A DNA stretch of 9,017 bases from an uncultured Chloroflexota bacterium. Lineage in GTDB: Bacteria > Chloroflexota > Dehalococcoidia > UBA3495. The position numbers and the translations under genes are program-made. Within the stretch, counting starts at the first letter, position 1. Every line of letters begins with the position of its first letter. The notes under the pieces are model-generated. The model was not told the DNA's origin. It did no database searches and worked only from the letters and a program-made list of their open reading frames with translations. Location: contig CAJWBT010000075.1 in NCBI GenBank assembly GCA_913020235.1, forward strand, positions 1 to 9,017, in the 5' to 3' direction. This document shows, one piece after another, positions 1-6,701 of this stretch.

Positions 1-254
1 AGGGTGTACCCGATGAGGCCTTCGGCCGTCTCTATTTCTAAAAAGACATTACCCTAAGTTAGCCTGGGTTCCAAGAGCGGATACTTTAATGGCAAGCGGG
101 GCGTTGTTGCCCTCGCAATCCTCAAATTCACCTCTTGTCATCACAGCCCCCGTAGAAGGCTACAACCAAACGCCTCGGCGATGCGCCGGTACCCGGATGG
201 ACCAGGCAAGTTGGCGACATGGGATTTACGTACGCGGTGCGATCTGTGTCGGGG

Positions 255-701
255 TTACGCCCTCGAGGTGCGACTGAATCTTGATCCGTGGGTTCTGACG
301 AAGGCGAGGATGGAGTAGATCGCTAACGCAGCAATATTCCCACCCAAGAAGGCTCCGAATGCCACCGGCTTGAACCTTTGCACAGAAGCCCTGGCTCCTG
401 CAATTTCCACCGACACGAGTTGCTGCCCAATCCATGCCCCTAGCAGTGCGATTCCGATCACGACCACAACCGCCGCCAATTGGTAGCGACGTTGGGTTTT
501 TGTCTCCCACCAGCCGATAGATGCTCCGATACCTGCCCCCAGTGCCATGCCAGCTAAACCTCCGCTTGAGCTGATTTCGAGGTTTCCTGGCAGCGAGAGA
601 AGGGCCGCCCAGCTCAGTACATAGCCGATAACCATACAGGTAAATCCCAGGAATATTCCGAGCACCAGTCGAAAAAACAGCACAGCGTATCCATCAGTCA
701 T
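255..701 (-). CDS. Hypothetical four-helix integral membrane protein
   Basis: I do not recognise the family. The 148-residue product is strongly hydrophobic, with four likely membrane helices at about residues 7-35, 47-65, 74-95 and 112-135. Short charged loops lie between them (WWETKTQRR near 64-72, QRFK near 108-111), and a basic tail (RTHGSRFSRTSR) follows the last helix. The second helix is a glycine/alanine-rich small-residue segment (GLAGMALGAGIGASIG), which suggests tight helix packing. It has no signal peptide separate from the first helix and no catalytic motif I can see. The ATG at 701 has no convincing Shine-Dalgarno sequence, so the start is uncertain. The gene lies downstream of a pseudogene on the same strand and is probably not functionally linked to the transporter. 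The intact frame and coherent hydrophobic pattern support a real gene. Confidence 0.65.
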   Translation of the reverse strand: MTDGYAVLFFRLVLGIFLGFTCMVIGYVLSWAALLSLPGNLEISSSGGLAGMALGAGIGASIGWWETKTQRRYQLAAVVVVIGIALLGAWIGQQLVSVEIAGARASVQRFKPVAFGAFLGGNIAALAIYSILAFVRTHGSRFSRTSRA

Positions 702-757
702 AGGAGCACCCAGGTTTCAAAATTTGTTGGTCGACATCCCGGAGGGCTCCGCTCATA

Positions 758-1130
758 TCAATCTTTGAGAAACGACCGCTCTGATTCAGCCTCCTCCAGG
801 GAAACAGTCGTGGTCGAGCCGTGAATCTTGACCGCTTTACGCCCATTGTTCGCGTACGTTCCCACCTTTCCCGCCAGCTCATTGGGAAGGGGGGTTGGTG
901 TGCCGTATTGGCGTGGGTTGAGATGCGTTCCCGCCGACCACCTCCCCTTTGAACTCCCGGAGCACGAAGTCTGTTGCAGCAATGACACCGGCCGGATCAT
1001 AGCGAGATGCCCGCACCCGTGAACCCCAGTCCAATAATGCCCTCATCAGTGTGTACTCGCGCCAGCAAGACCTCTCACTCCCCCGGGCGAAGCCGTTGCA
1101 TCCCATCACCGTCACGTCGGTGATCTTCAT
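758..1130 (-). pseudogene. Mandelate racemase/enolase-superfamily gene remnant
   Basis: Fragments of a mandelate racemase/muconate-lactonizing-type enolase-superfamily protein are readable in order but in different frames. The start, ATG at 1130, gives MKITDVTVMGCNGF and YTLMR (to about 1041), a typical first strand of the N-terminal capping domain. A second frame (about 1041-1003) gives GIIGLGFTGAGIS, which resembles the usual 'D-E-G-I-x-G-x-G' turn of that domain. The first frame then resumes as YDPAGVIAATDFVLREF (about 1001-945). A third frame (910-758) gives QYGTPTPLPNELAGK, then NNGRKAVKIHG and SLEEAESE, resembling the start of the barrel and its lysine strand, and ends at a stop. Roughly 80-90 residues between these blocks and the rest of the metal-binding barrel are missing. 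It cannot encode an active enzyme as written. Assembly indels could explain the small shifts but not the large losses. Family assignment is from motif memory, not a search. Confidence 0.6.
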
Positions 1131-1218
1131 AATCCGCATCCTTGAGTCTCGTGTGTCCTTTGGAGCTGCTCGTAGAGGGCCAGGGTTTGCGTTTCGCCAT
1201 CGGACAGGCAAAGAGGAT

Positions 1219-2187
1219 TCAATATAGATGGCAGGCAACTGTGTGATCTTGGGCCGTCTCTTTCACGATGGGCGCCTCTACCGCACACCTCTCCGTGGCA
1301 AGAGGACACCGTGGGTGGAACCGACATCCCGCCGGCGGATTTACCGGAGAAGGTACTTCTCCGGTAAGGATATTCTCCTCACGTTGATCGTCCGGGTCGC
1401 TGGGAAGAGCGGCCGAGAAAAGGGCTTTCGTGTATGGGTGAAGCGGGTTCTCATAGAGTTCATCAGTGGAGGCGTACTCCACGATCTGGCCCAGGTACAT
1501 CACCGCCGTCTGGTGGGTGAGATAGCGGACTGTCGCGAGGTTGTGCGCTACAAGTAAAAAGCTCAGCCCATACTTTTCTTGTATATCCTTGAGCAGGTTC
1601 ATGATCTGAGCGCGTATTGAGACATCCAGTGCAGACACCGGCTCGTCGAGTACGATGAGTCGAGGATAGCTTGCGAGAGCGCTAGCGACCGCAATGCGCT
1701 GGCGCTGTCCTCCACTGAACTCATGAGGGAACCTATCCGCCAGGCCGGGCGAGAGGCCTACTTCCTCCATGACCTCGGCCACCCGATCTTCGGCCTCAGC
1801 GGGTGGCATCTTTTCGTTGACCAGAATCGGCTCCGAGATTATACGTCCAACACGCATCCTTTGGTTGAGCGAGGCCCAGGGGTCCTGAAAGACGGCCTGC
1901 ACCGAAGCTCGGTAGTCGCGCAACTCATCTCCCTTGAAGTCTTTGATGTCCTGGCCGTTGAACAGAACACGACCCGCAGTGGGCTGCTCTAGTCGCAAGA
2001 CCATCTTCAGGGTCGTCGTTTTGCCACAGCCCGATTCTCCTACAAGCCCAAGAGTCTCACCTTGCCGGATGCCGAAGCTTATGTTGTCGACGGCTTGCAC
2101 TTGCGCAACTGTTTTGCTGACAAGGATTCCTTTGGTGATGGGGAAATACTTCTTAAGGCCCTCAACCTCGATGACCATGTCGTTCAT
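1219..2187 (-). CDS. dppF: Dpp/Opp-type ABC importer ATP-binding protein (DppF-like)
   Basis: Cytoplasmic ATPase subunit that powers the importer as a heterodimer with the DppD-like ATPase encoded just upstream. All nucleotide-binding motifs are present: Walker A GESGCGKT (about residues 50-57), Q-loop VFQDP (about 99-103), signature SGGQRQR (about 158-164), Walker B LIVLDEP (about 177-183), D-loop SALD and H-loop histidine in VAHNL (about 215). The C-terminal oligopeptide/dipeptide extension follows, with NPLHPYTKAL and the cysteine cluster C-x5-C-x6-C (CRFHPRC...C) plus a late cysteine. The open frame extends to 2283, but I chose ATG 2187 (322 residues). It overlaps the DppD stop as ATGA, has GGAGG just upstream, and begins directly on the family's N-terminal strand (VIEVEGLKKYF). 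The extra 32 residues would be read from DppD's C-terminal codons. H-loop AHNL replaces the commoner SHDL. Confidence 0.94.
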   Translation of the reverse strand: MNDMVIEVEGLKKYFPITKGILVSKTVAQVQAVDNISFGIRQGETLGLVGESGCGKTTTLKMVLRLEQPTAGRVLFNGQDIKDFKGDELRDYRASVQAVFQDPWASLNQRMRVGRIISEPILVNEKMPPAEAEDRVAEVMEEVGLSPGLADRFPHEFSGGQRQRIAVASALASYPRLIVLDEPVSALDVSIRAQIMNLLKDIQEKYGLSFLLVAHNLATVRYLTHQTAVMYLGQIVEYASTDELYENPLHPYTKALFSAALPSDPDDQREENILTGEVPSPVNPPAGCRFHPRCPLATERCAVEAPIVKETAQDHTVACHLY

Positions 2188-3173
2188 GATGCCTCCAGCT
2201 TCCAGCAGGCCGCGTGGTGACCGTCCGCCATAGTGAAAGAGGGTGGTGCTTCCTCCCAGCACCGGTCGTGCACCGCGGTACAACGTTTAGCGAACGCGCA
2301 ACCGGGTCCCAGGTCCATCAACGATGGCGGTTGCCCCTCGATGGATGCCAGCCGCTCTACTTTTCCCATTTTAGGTACGGATGCAATCAGCGCCTGCGTA
2401 TATGGGTGTGAGGGGTGGTGAAATATCCGACGGACGTCTCCTGTCTCCACAATGCGCCCTGCGTACATCACGGCCACCCGGTCACACATTCTGGCCACGA
2501 CGCCGAAATCATGGGTTATAAATATGATGGATAGGCCCGTTTCCGCCTGGATTTCACGCAAAAGCCGCAGATACTGCGCTTGGATGGTCACATCAAGTGA
2601 GGTCGTGGGTTCGTCAGCGATCAATATCTCCGGTTGGCAAGTGATCATCATCGCACCGACTATGCGCTGTTTTATACCGCCGCTCATCTGATGAGGATAC
2701 TGGGCGACGCGGCGCACCGCGTCAGAGATCTGCACCATCCTGAGCGCTTCTTGCACCCGGTGGCGCAACCCATCCTTGCCCTCGTCTGAATGGTGCAGCT
2801 GTGCCGCTTCCATGATTTGAGAGCCAACCGTGAACACCGGGTTGAGTGACGCTTGAGGGTCTTGCAAGATCATGGAGATGTGCCGTCCGCGTATCTGGCG
2901 CATCTCCCGATCGTCCATCTGAAGCAAATCTTCGCCCTTGAACATGATCTGGCCACCGACGATCTGACCCGCAGGCCTCGGCACAAGACGCAACAGGGAG
3001 AGGGCCGTTATCGTCTTGCCGCAAGCCGATTCGCCGACGATCCCCAGCGTCTCACCTTGGCGCAGATCAAAACTCACTCCGTCGACGGCTTTCGTCACTC
3101 CGGCGCGCGTCGTGAAGTGCGTACGCAGGTCTTTTACCTGGAGCACCAGATCGCCATTCGCTTTTGCCAACAC
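2184..3173 (-). CDS. dppD: Dpp/Opp-type ABC importer ATP-binding protein (DppD-like)
   Basis: Cytoplasmic ATPase subunit, partner of the DppF-like protein, with which it overlaps by 4 nt and is probably translationally coupled. Motifs in order: Walker A GESACGKT (residues 47-54; A-C replaces the more usual G-S/C-G pattern before GKT), Q-loop ILQDP (102-106), signature MSGGIKQR (163-170), Walker B ILIADEP (183-189), D-loop TSLD and H-loop FITHDFG (His221). The C-terminal domain has HPSHPYTQAL and a cysteine cluster CAFAKRC...C, as in other dipeptide/oligopeptide ATPases. Length (329 residues) is normal. No ATG lies near the N-terminus. The frame opens with adjacent GTG (3173) and TTG (3170) codons. 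The ribosome site is better spaced for TTG, so the true start may be one codon later. A 156-nt gap separates it from the CoA-transferase gene. I see only weak promoter-like matches there. Confidence 0.94.
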   Translation of the reverse strand: MLAKANGDLVLQVKDLRTHFTTRAGVTKAVDGVSFDLRQGETLGIVGESACGKTITALSLLRLVPRPAGQIVGGQIMFKGEDLLQMDDREMRQIRGRHISMILQDPQASLNPVFTVGSQIMEAAQLHHSDEGKDGLRHRVQEALRMVQISDAVRRVAQYPHQMSGGIKQRIVGAMMITCQPEILIADEPTTSLDVTIQAQYLRLLREIQAETGLSIIFITHDFGVVARMCDRVAVMYAGRIVETGDVRRIFHHPSHPYTQALIASVPKMGKVERLASIEGQPPSLMDLGPGCAFAKRCTAVHDRCWEEAPPSFTMADGHHAACWKLEAS

Positions 3174-3177
3174 CCGC

Positions 3178-3183
3178 CCTCCT
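3178..3183 (-). promoter_or_regulatory. Ribosome binding site deciding the DppD start
   Basis: A perfect AGGAGG lies upstream of the DppD-like ATPase. It is 4 nt from the GTG at 3173 and 7 nt from the TTG at 3170. Normal spacing (5-9 nt) favours the TTG, although most gene callers would choose the upstream GTG. The product differs by one residue. Confidence 0.6.
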
Positions 3184-3329
3184 GATCACTGTTCTTGGTC
3201 TCGCAGGACCTCGTAATCTATCTCACACGTTGCTACACAATGCAATGGCATTGGGGATTTCTGGGAGCCCATGCGCCGTCACCGCTGGCAACGAGGACGA
3301 TAGGGGTCGCTTAAGTTTTGAGGACAAAC

Positions 3330-4541
3330 TCAACCGACTCCAACCACTCCTTCATCCTGAAAGGCACTAATCTGATCTTGGGAGTAGCTGGCGATATCTC
3401 GGAGAATTTCCTCAGTGTGCTGCCCCACTGTCGGTGCGGAACCCACCACCATTGGAGTGCGGCTGAACTTGATCATCTTACCTGCCACGTGAATCTTCCC
3501 CGCCACCGGGTCCGGCACCTCAACCAGAATCTCTCTCTCGTGCAGGTGGGGCTCCTGAGCAGCCTGCTCGACGTTGTTAACAGGTGCGCAGGGTACGCTG
3601 AAACTGGAAAGGTAGTCCACCGCTTCCTTCATGTCTCTGTTCCCAAACCAAGCCACCAATTCCTGTTCGAGGAACGACCTGTTTTCCGAGCGGGCATCGC
3701 GGGTGCTGAATCTAGAGTCCTTCAACCATTCAGGTTTGTTCAACGCCTGGCACATCCTTATCCACATGGCGTCGTTGCCTGCGGCAAGGATAACCCACCC
3801 ATCAGTTGTCTCGTACATGCCGCCAAGCGGATTGCCGAGTCCGCTGTCCCTGCTGGCACGTTTTGCGGCGATTCCCGTTCCCAGGTAGGCAGATACGGGG
3901 ATTTCGTTGACAGTGAACCCGGTGTCAGCCAGGCACACGTCTATGGCTTGGCCCCGCCCGGAAATGTCTCGTTCCCTCAACGCGGCCAGAGCTCCGATGG
4001 TGGCGTGCAATGCCGTTATCCGATCTATCAGCGGGAAGGATGTCTTGATCGGCGGGCCGTCAGCAAAACCAGTCAACGACATCATGCCGCCCATCGCCTG
4101 CCCAATGGGGTCGAACCCCACCCTGTCCTTGTACGGCCCGTATTGTCCATAAGCGGAAACGTTGATCATGATGATCTTGGGGTTTAATTCCCTCAAGACG
4201 TCGTATCCGAAACCCATGACGTCGATAGTGCCAGGACGGAAGTTCTGAAGGAAGACATCGGATACTTTCACGAGTCGTGTGAGTATATCCTTGCCCTTGT
4301 CAGTGCGAAGGTTGACGGCAAGGCTCTTCTTGCCGCTGTTGTACTGCACCCAATAGGCGCTCTGTCCTCTGACCGTGGGACCACGGGCGCGGCTTTCATC
4401 CCCGTTGAGCGCCTCGACTTTGATCACTTCGGCCCCCATACGGGAGAACATCAGGCCGCACCTAGGCCCAGCCTGATAGCGCCCCAAATCGAGCATCCGA
4501 ATCCCCTTAAGCGGGGGGTTCAGATGATCCTCATTAGTCAC
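3330..4541 (-). CDS. CaiB/BaiF family (family III) CoA-transferase
   Basis: Cytoplasmic enzyme moving CoA between carboxylic acids through an aspartyl-CoA thioester intermediate. The 403-residue length is typical. Family landmarks are the N-terminal Rossmann start LKGIRMLDLGRYQAGP (residues 11-26), RMGAEVIKVE (34-43), NSGKKSLAVNL (68-78), VFLQNFRPGTIDVMGFGY (96-113), and GFDPIGQAMGGMMSLTG (142-158), whose Asp144 matches the catalytic aspartate of formyl-CoA transferase. Next come NPLGGMYETTDGWV and, near the end, VPCAPVNNVEQA. The start is GTG at 4541 with GGAGG 7 nt upstream; no ATG fits the N-terminus. It sits on the same strand between the permease and ATPase genes, with gaps of 145 and 156 nt. 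This suggests it acts on the imported acid or a product of it. Substrate cannot be read from the sequence; carnitine, oxalate/formate, mesaconate and aromatic acids are all known in the family. Confidence 0.93.
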   Translation of the reverse strand: MTNEDHLNPPLKGIRMLDLGRYQAGPRCGLMFSRMGAEVIKVEALNGDESRARGPTVRGQSAYWVQYNSGKKSLAVNLRTDKGKDILTRLVKVSDVFLQNFRPGTIDVMGFGYDVLRELNPKIIMINVSAYGQYGPYKDRVGFDPIGQAMGGMMSLTGFADGPPIKTSFPLIDRITALHATIGALAALRERDISGRGQAIDVCLADTGFTVNEIPVSAYLGTGIAAKRASRDSGLGNPLGGMYETTDGWVILAAGNDAMWIRMCQALNKPEWLKDSRFSTRDARSENRSFLEQELVAWFGNRDMKEAVDYLSSFSVPCAPVNNVEQAAQEPHLHEREILVEVPDPVAGKIHVAGKMIKFSRTPMVVGSAPTVGQHTEEILRDIASYSQDQISAFQDEGVVGVG

Positions 4542-4686
4542 GAACCTGCCTCCATTGTTCTCATAGCGAAGATAGCCTGAATTTTTTTCGAAGAAACCTC
4601 GGGCAGATTATCCGTACGGTGCCGCCCGTCAGTTTCCACGTAGGTTGTCAAAGAACGTCTATATTGCCGATGTGCCAGCAGCGTGG

Positions 4687-5583
4687 TTACTGCAAGGCGC
4701 GCAGCTTCGGGTCCAGAAAATCGCGCAGCCAATCGCCAAATAGATTGAATGCCAGCACAACCACGGTGATGGCTGCGCCAGGCATGATGGCAATCCACCA
4801 TGCCGTAGCGATGAAGGTGCGCCCCTCTGACACCATCTGCCCCCACGACGCAGTGGGCGGCGGGATACCAGCCCCAAGGAAGCTGAGGCTCGCCTCTGTG
4901 ATGATGATGCCGCCCGCGTTCAGCGTGGCCAGTACCGCCCATGTGCTCATCACGCCAGGAAGTATGTGAACAACCATGATGCGTAGGGGTGAGCAGCCAT
5001 GAACTACGGCCAAGGCGACGAAATCCTCTTCTCGCAGTGACAACACCTCACCACGCACGACGCGCGCGAAGGTGGACCATCTGAACAGCGCTATGGCGAT
5101 TGTCAGCGTGATCATCCCTCCCCCAAGAGTGGCGGCGAACAGCAACGCAATCAGGATTCCAGGCATCGCGATGAACGCATCGACGATTCGCATCAACACC
5201 GCGTCCACACGCCCCCCAAAATAACCCGCGACGATCCCGATCACCAGGCCGGAGATGCCGCTTATGGCGAGCACCGCGCCGGCGATGATCAGAGACACGC
5301 GAGCGCCGTAGATCAGACGCGACAAGATGTCCCGACCTAGTTTGTCCGTACCCAGGATGTGGCCAAAAGTGCCACCTTCCTGCCACATCGGCGGCGAGAG
5401 CCGGTCATCCAACGACTGGTCGTTGGGATGGTATGGGGCAACGAGCGGCGCAAATAATGCCGCCAAAACTATAATCCCAATCATACTGACAGAAACGACG
5501 GGGCCTCGACGCAACGCGTCCAGAAGTTGCCTCCACCCGGAGCTTACCGAGAGGGATTCGACCCCGCCTGCAGCAACGGCCAT
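4687..5583 (-). CDS. dppC: Dpp/Opp-type ABC importer permease (DppC-like)
   Basis: Inner-membrane permease subunit, one half of the translocation channel. The 298 residues begin with a cytoplasmic segment and a first helix (about 29-50, VVSVSMIGIIVLAALFAPLV) belonging to the OppC N-terminal domain. The hallmark HILGTDKLGRDILSRLIYGARVSL follows (about 75-98; shown here by its key LGTD, GRD and SR residues), then five more helices. The EAA loop that docks on the ATPase is at VRGEVLSLREEDFVALA followed by the invariant glycine in HGCSPLRIM. LSFLGAGIPPPTASWGQM near the C-terminus is also typical of the family. The ATG at 5583 is preceded by AGGAGG at 9 nt spacing, which abuts the stop of the upstream permease. 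The two genes are only 13 nt apart and are surely co-transcribed. The following 145 nt up to the CoA-transferase start hold no recognised gene. Confidence 0.95.
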   Translation of the reverse strand: MAVAAGGVESLSVSSGWRQLLDALRRGPVVSVSMIGIIVLAALFAPLVAPYHPNDQSLDDRLSPPMWQEGGTFGHILGTDKLGRDILSRLIYGARVSLIIAGAVLAISGISGLVIGIVAGYFGGRVDAVLMRIVDAFIAMPGILIALLFAATLGGGMITLTIAIALFRWSTFARVVRGEVLSLREEDFVALAVVHGCSPLRIMVVHILPGVMSTWAVLATLNAGGIIITEASLSFLGAGIPPPTASWGQMVSEGRTFIATAWWIAIMPGAAITVVVLAFNLFGDWLRDFLDPKLRALQ

Positions 5584-5596
5584 GGTTCTCTTCCTC

Positions 5597-6514
5597 CTAG
5601 GTATAGCGGATCCGCGGATCTACGACCGCATAGAGGACATCGACGATAAGGTTGACGAACACCACGAACATGACCTGGATCACGATCGAAGCTTGAAGAA
5701 GTTCGTAGTCACGAAATCGGACGGCATCGTAAGTTAGACGGCCCACACCCGGCCAGGCGAATACCGTCTCAGTGACCAGTGCCCCTGACACCAACCCGGC
5801 CATCATCAAACCGGTCAAAGTCAACACTGGGATAAGCGCGTTCCGGAGGCAGTGGCGCCAGTACACAGCCCCCTCCGAAAGCCCTTTGATGCGAGCAAGC
5901 TTGACGTACTCGCTGTCCAGAACCTCGAGCATGCTGGAGCGTACGAGCCGCATAACTCCGGCCATTAGCGCGGTGCCGAGGGCTATGGCCGGCAGCACAT
6001 AGTGACTGGGTCCACCCATGCGCGCCACTGGCAGCCAGCCAAGTTGCACCGAGAAGATGAACATGAGCACAAGAGCTATCCAGAAATTGGGCGTCGCAAG
6101 GCCAAATACGGCCACCCCCGCGGCAGCGCTGTCAATGAAGGTGCCACGTTTCACCGCCGCTATCACGCCTAGTGGGATAGCGGCCACCAGCGCTATCACC
6201 ACGCTCACTCCCGCCAGCTTCATAGTGTTGGGCAGGGCACGGAAAAAGAGTGTAAACACAGGCTCTTTGTACTTGATCGACGTGCCCGCGTCTCCCTGTA
6301 CCAGGTTTCCCATCCAGACGCCCAACTGTACTATGAGCGGCTTGTCGAGGCCCAGACGTTCACGCAATGCCTCAATGTCTTCTGTGTACGCTTCATCGCC
6401 AAGAATGAGATACACGGGGTCCCCAGTCAAGCGAGAGAGGGTGAAAACGATAAGCATCACCGCGATTACCACGAGGATTCCCTGGAGGAACCGGTGGACT
6501 ATGAAGCGCTGCAT
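5597..6514 (-). CDS. dppB: Dpp/Opp-type ABC importer permease (DppB-like)
   Basis: Inner-membrane permease subunit, pairing with the DppC-like protein. The 305-residue length is normal. It starts with the DppB-type first helix and its conserved exit (RFLQGILVVIAVMLIVF, then LTGDP at 29-33), followed by the periplasmic loop with RLGLDKPLIVQ (about 53-63) and GDAGTS (74-79, usual form GDLGTS). Further helices follow at about 98-121, 133-158, 170-188, 230-255 and 275-298. The cytoplasmic EAA loop is at EYVKLARIKGLSE followed by RHCLRNALIPV (about 200-230). ETVFAWPGVGRL and VDPRIRY at the end are strong family signatures. ATG at 6514 has AAGGA 5 nt upstream. Its leader contains a 20-bp tandem duplication, and a strong hairpin separates it from the binding-protein gene, so its expression may be lower than that gene's. 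Confidence 0.95.
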   Translation of the reverse strand: MQRFIVHRFLQGILVVIAVMLIVFTLSRLTGDPVYLILGDEAYTEDIEALRERLGLDKPLIVQLGVWMGNLVQGDAGTSIKYKEPVFTLFFRALPNTMKLAGVSVVIALVAAIPLGVIAAVKRGTFIDSAAAGVAVFGLATPNFWIALVLMFIFSVQLGWLPVARMGGPSHYVLPAIALGTALMAGVMRLVRSSMLEVLDSEYVKLARIKGLSEGAVYWRHCLRNALIPVLTLTGLMMAGLVSGALVTETVFAWPGVGRLTYDAVRFRDYELLQASIVIQVMFVVFVNLIVDVLYAVVDPRIRYT

Positions 6515-6524
6515 AGCTGTCCTT

Positions 6525-6564
6525 TTCTTAGTGACCCAGAAGGCTTTTTAGTGACCCAGAAGGC
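6525..6564. repeat. Tandem duplication, two copies of a 20-bp unit
   Basis: The core TTAGTGACCCAGAAGGC (17 bp) occurs at 6528-6544 and again at 6548-6564. Including three preceding bases, the copies (6525-6544 and 6545-6564) are adjacent 20-bp units with one mismatch. They lie immediately upstream of the DppB ribosome site. The near-identity suggests a recent slippage duplication. A role in regulation is possible but nothing in the sequence shows one. Confidence 0.8.
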
Positions 6565-6651
6565 GCGGGGTCCCAGATACCATGTGAAGAGGTGACACGC
6601 CTGAGTACGGCACCAAGCCTATGGCATCTGCTGACCCTGGGGAGGATATGG

Positions 6652-6685
6652 GACGGTGGCGGGTGTTAGCAGGCCCGCCACCGTC
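6652..6685 (-). promoter_or_regulatory. Intercistronic stem-loop between binding-protein and permease genes
   Basis: A perfect 12-bp GC-rich inverted repeat (GACGGTGGCGGG at 6652-6663, complement at 6674-6685) encloses a 10-nt loop, 17 nt after the binding-protein stop codon. A shorter palindrome, CGGGAA-A-TTCCCG (6685-6697), overlaps its edge. There is no T-tract on either side, so it is not a standard intrinsic terminator. Hairpins in this position, as between malE and malF, are known to shield the upstream mRNA from 3' exonucleases or cause partial termination. That would leave more binding protein than permease. The function here is inferred from structure and position. Confidence 0.7.
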
Positions 6686-6701
6686 GGGAAATTCCCGTTA
6701 T

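Noticed and set aside
15..35. Small GGCC-TTC-GGCC hairpin as a terminator
   Set aside because: The stem is only 4 bp and the following sequence is not a proper T-tract.
3..41. Possible C-terminal end of a rightward gene (frame 3, GVPDEAFGRLYF then TAA)
   Set aside because: Codons look plausible, but only 12 residues are visible and no family can be named. Too short to annotate.
89..277. 62-residue rightward frame near the left edge
   Set aside because: No ribosome site, no recognisable motif, and it runs into the 3' end of the membrane-protein gene on the other strand.
2188..2283. N-terminal extension of the DppF-like ATPase to a start at 2283
   Set aside because: It would overlap the DppD coding end by about 100 nt, and the extra residues are not family-like. 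The ATGA overlap at 2187 with a nearby ribosome site is the natural start.
3318..4187. Long rightward open frame opposite the CoA-transferase
   Set aside because: It lies antisense to a clearly recognised enzyme and its translation shows no domain; a shadow frame of a GC-rich gene.
4613..4652. Perfect TTGACA on the minus strand before the CoA-transferase gene
   Set aside because: No acceptable -10 lies 16-19 bp downstream; the nearest GATAAT is about 33 bp away.
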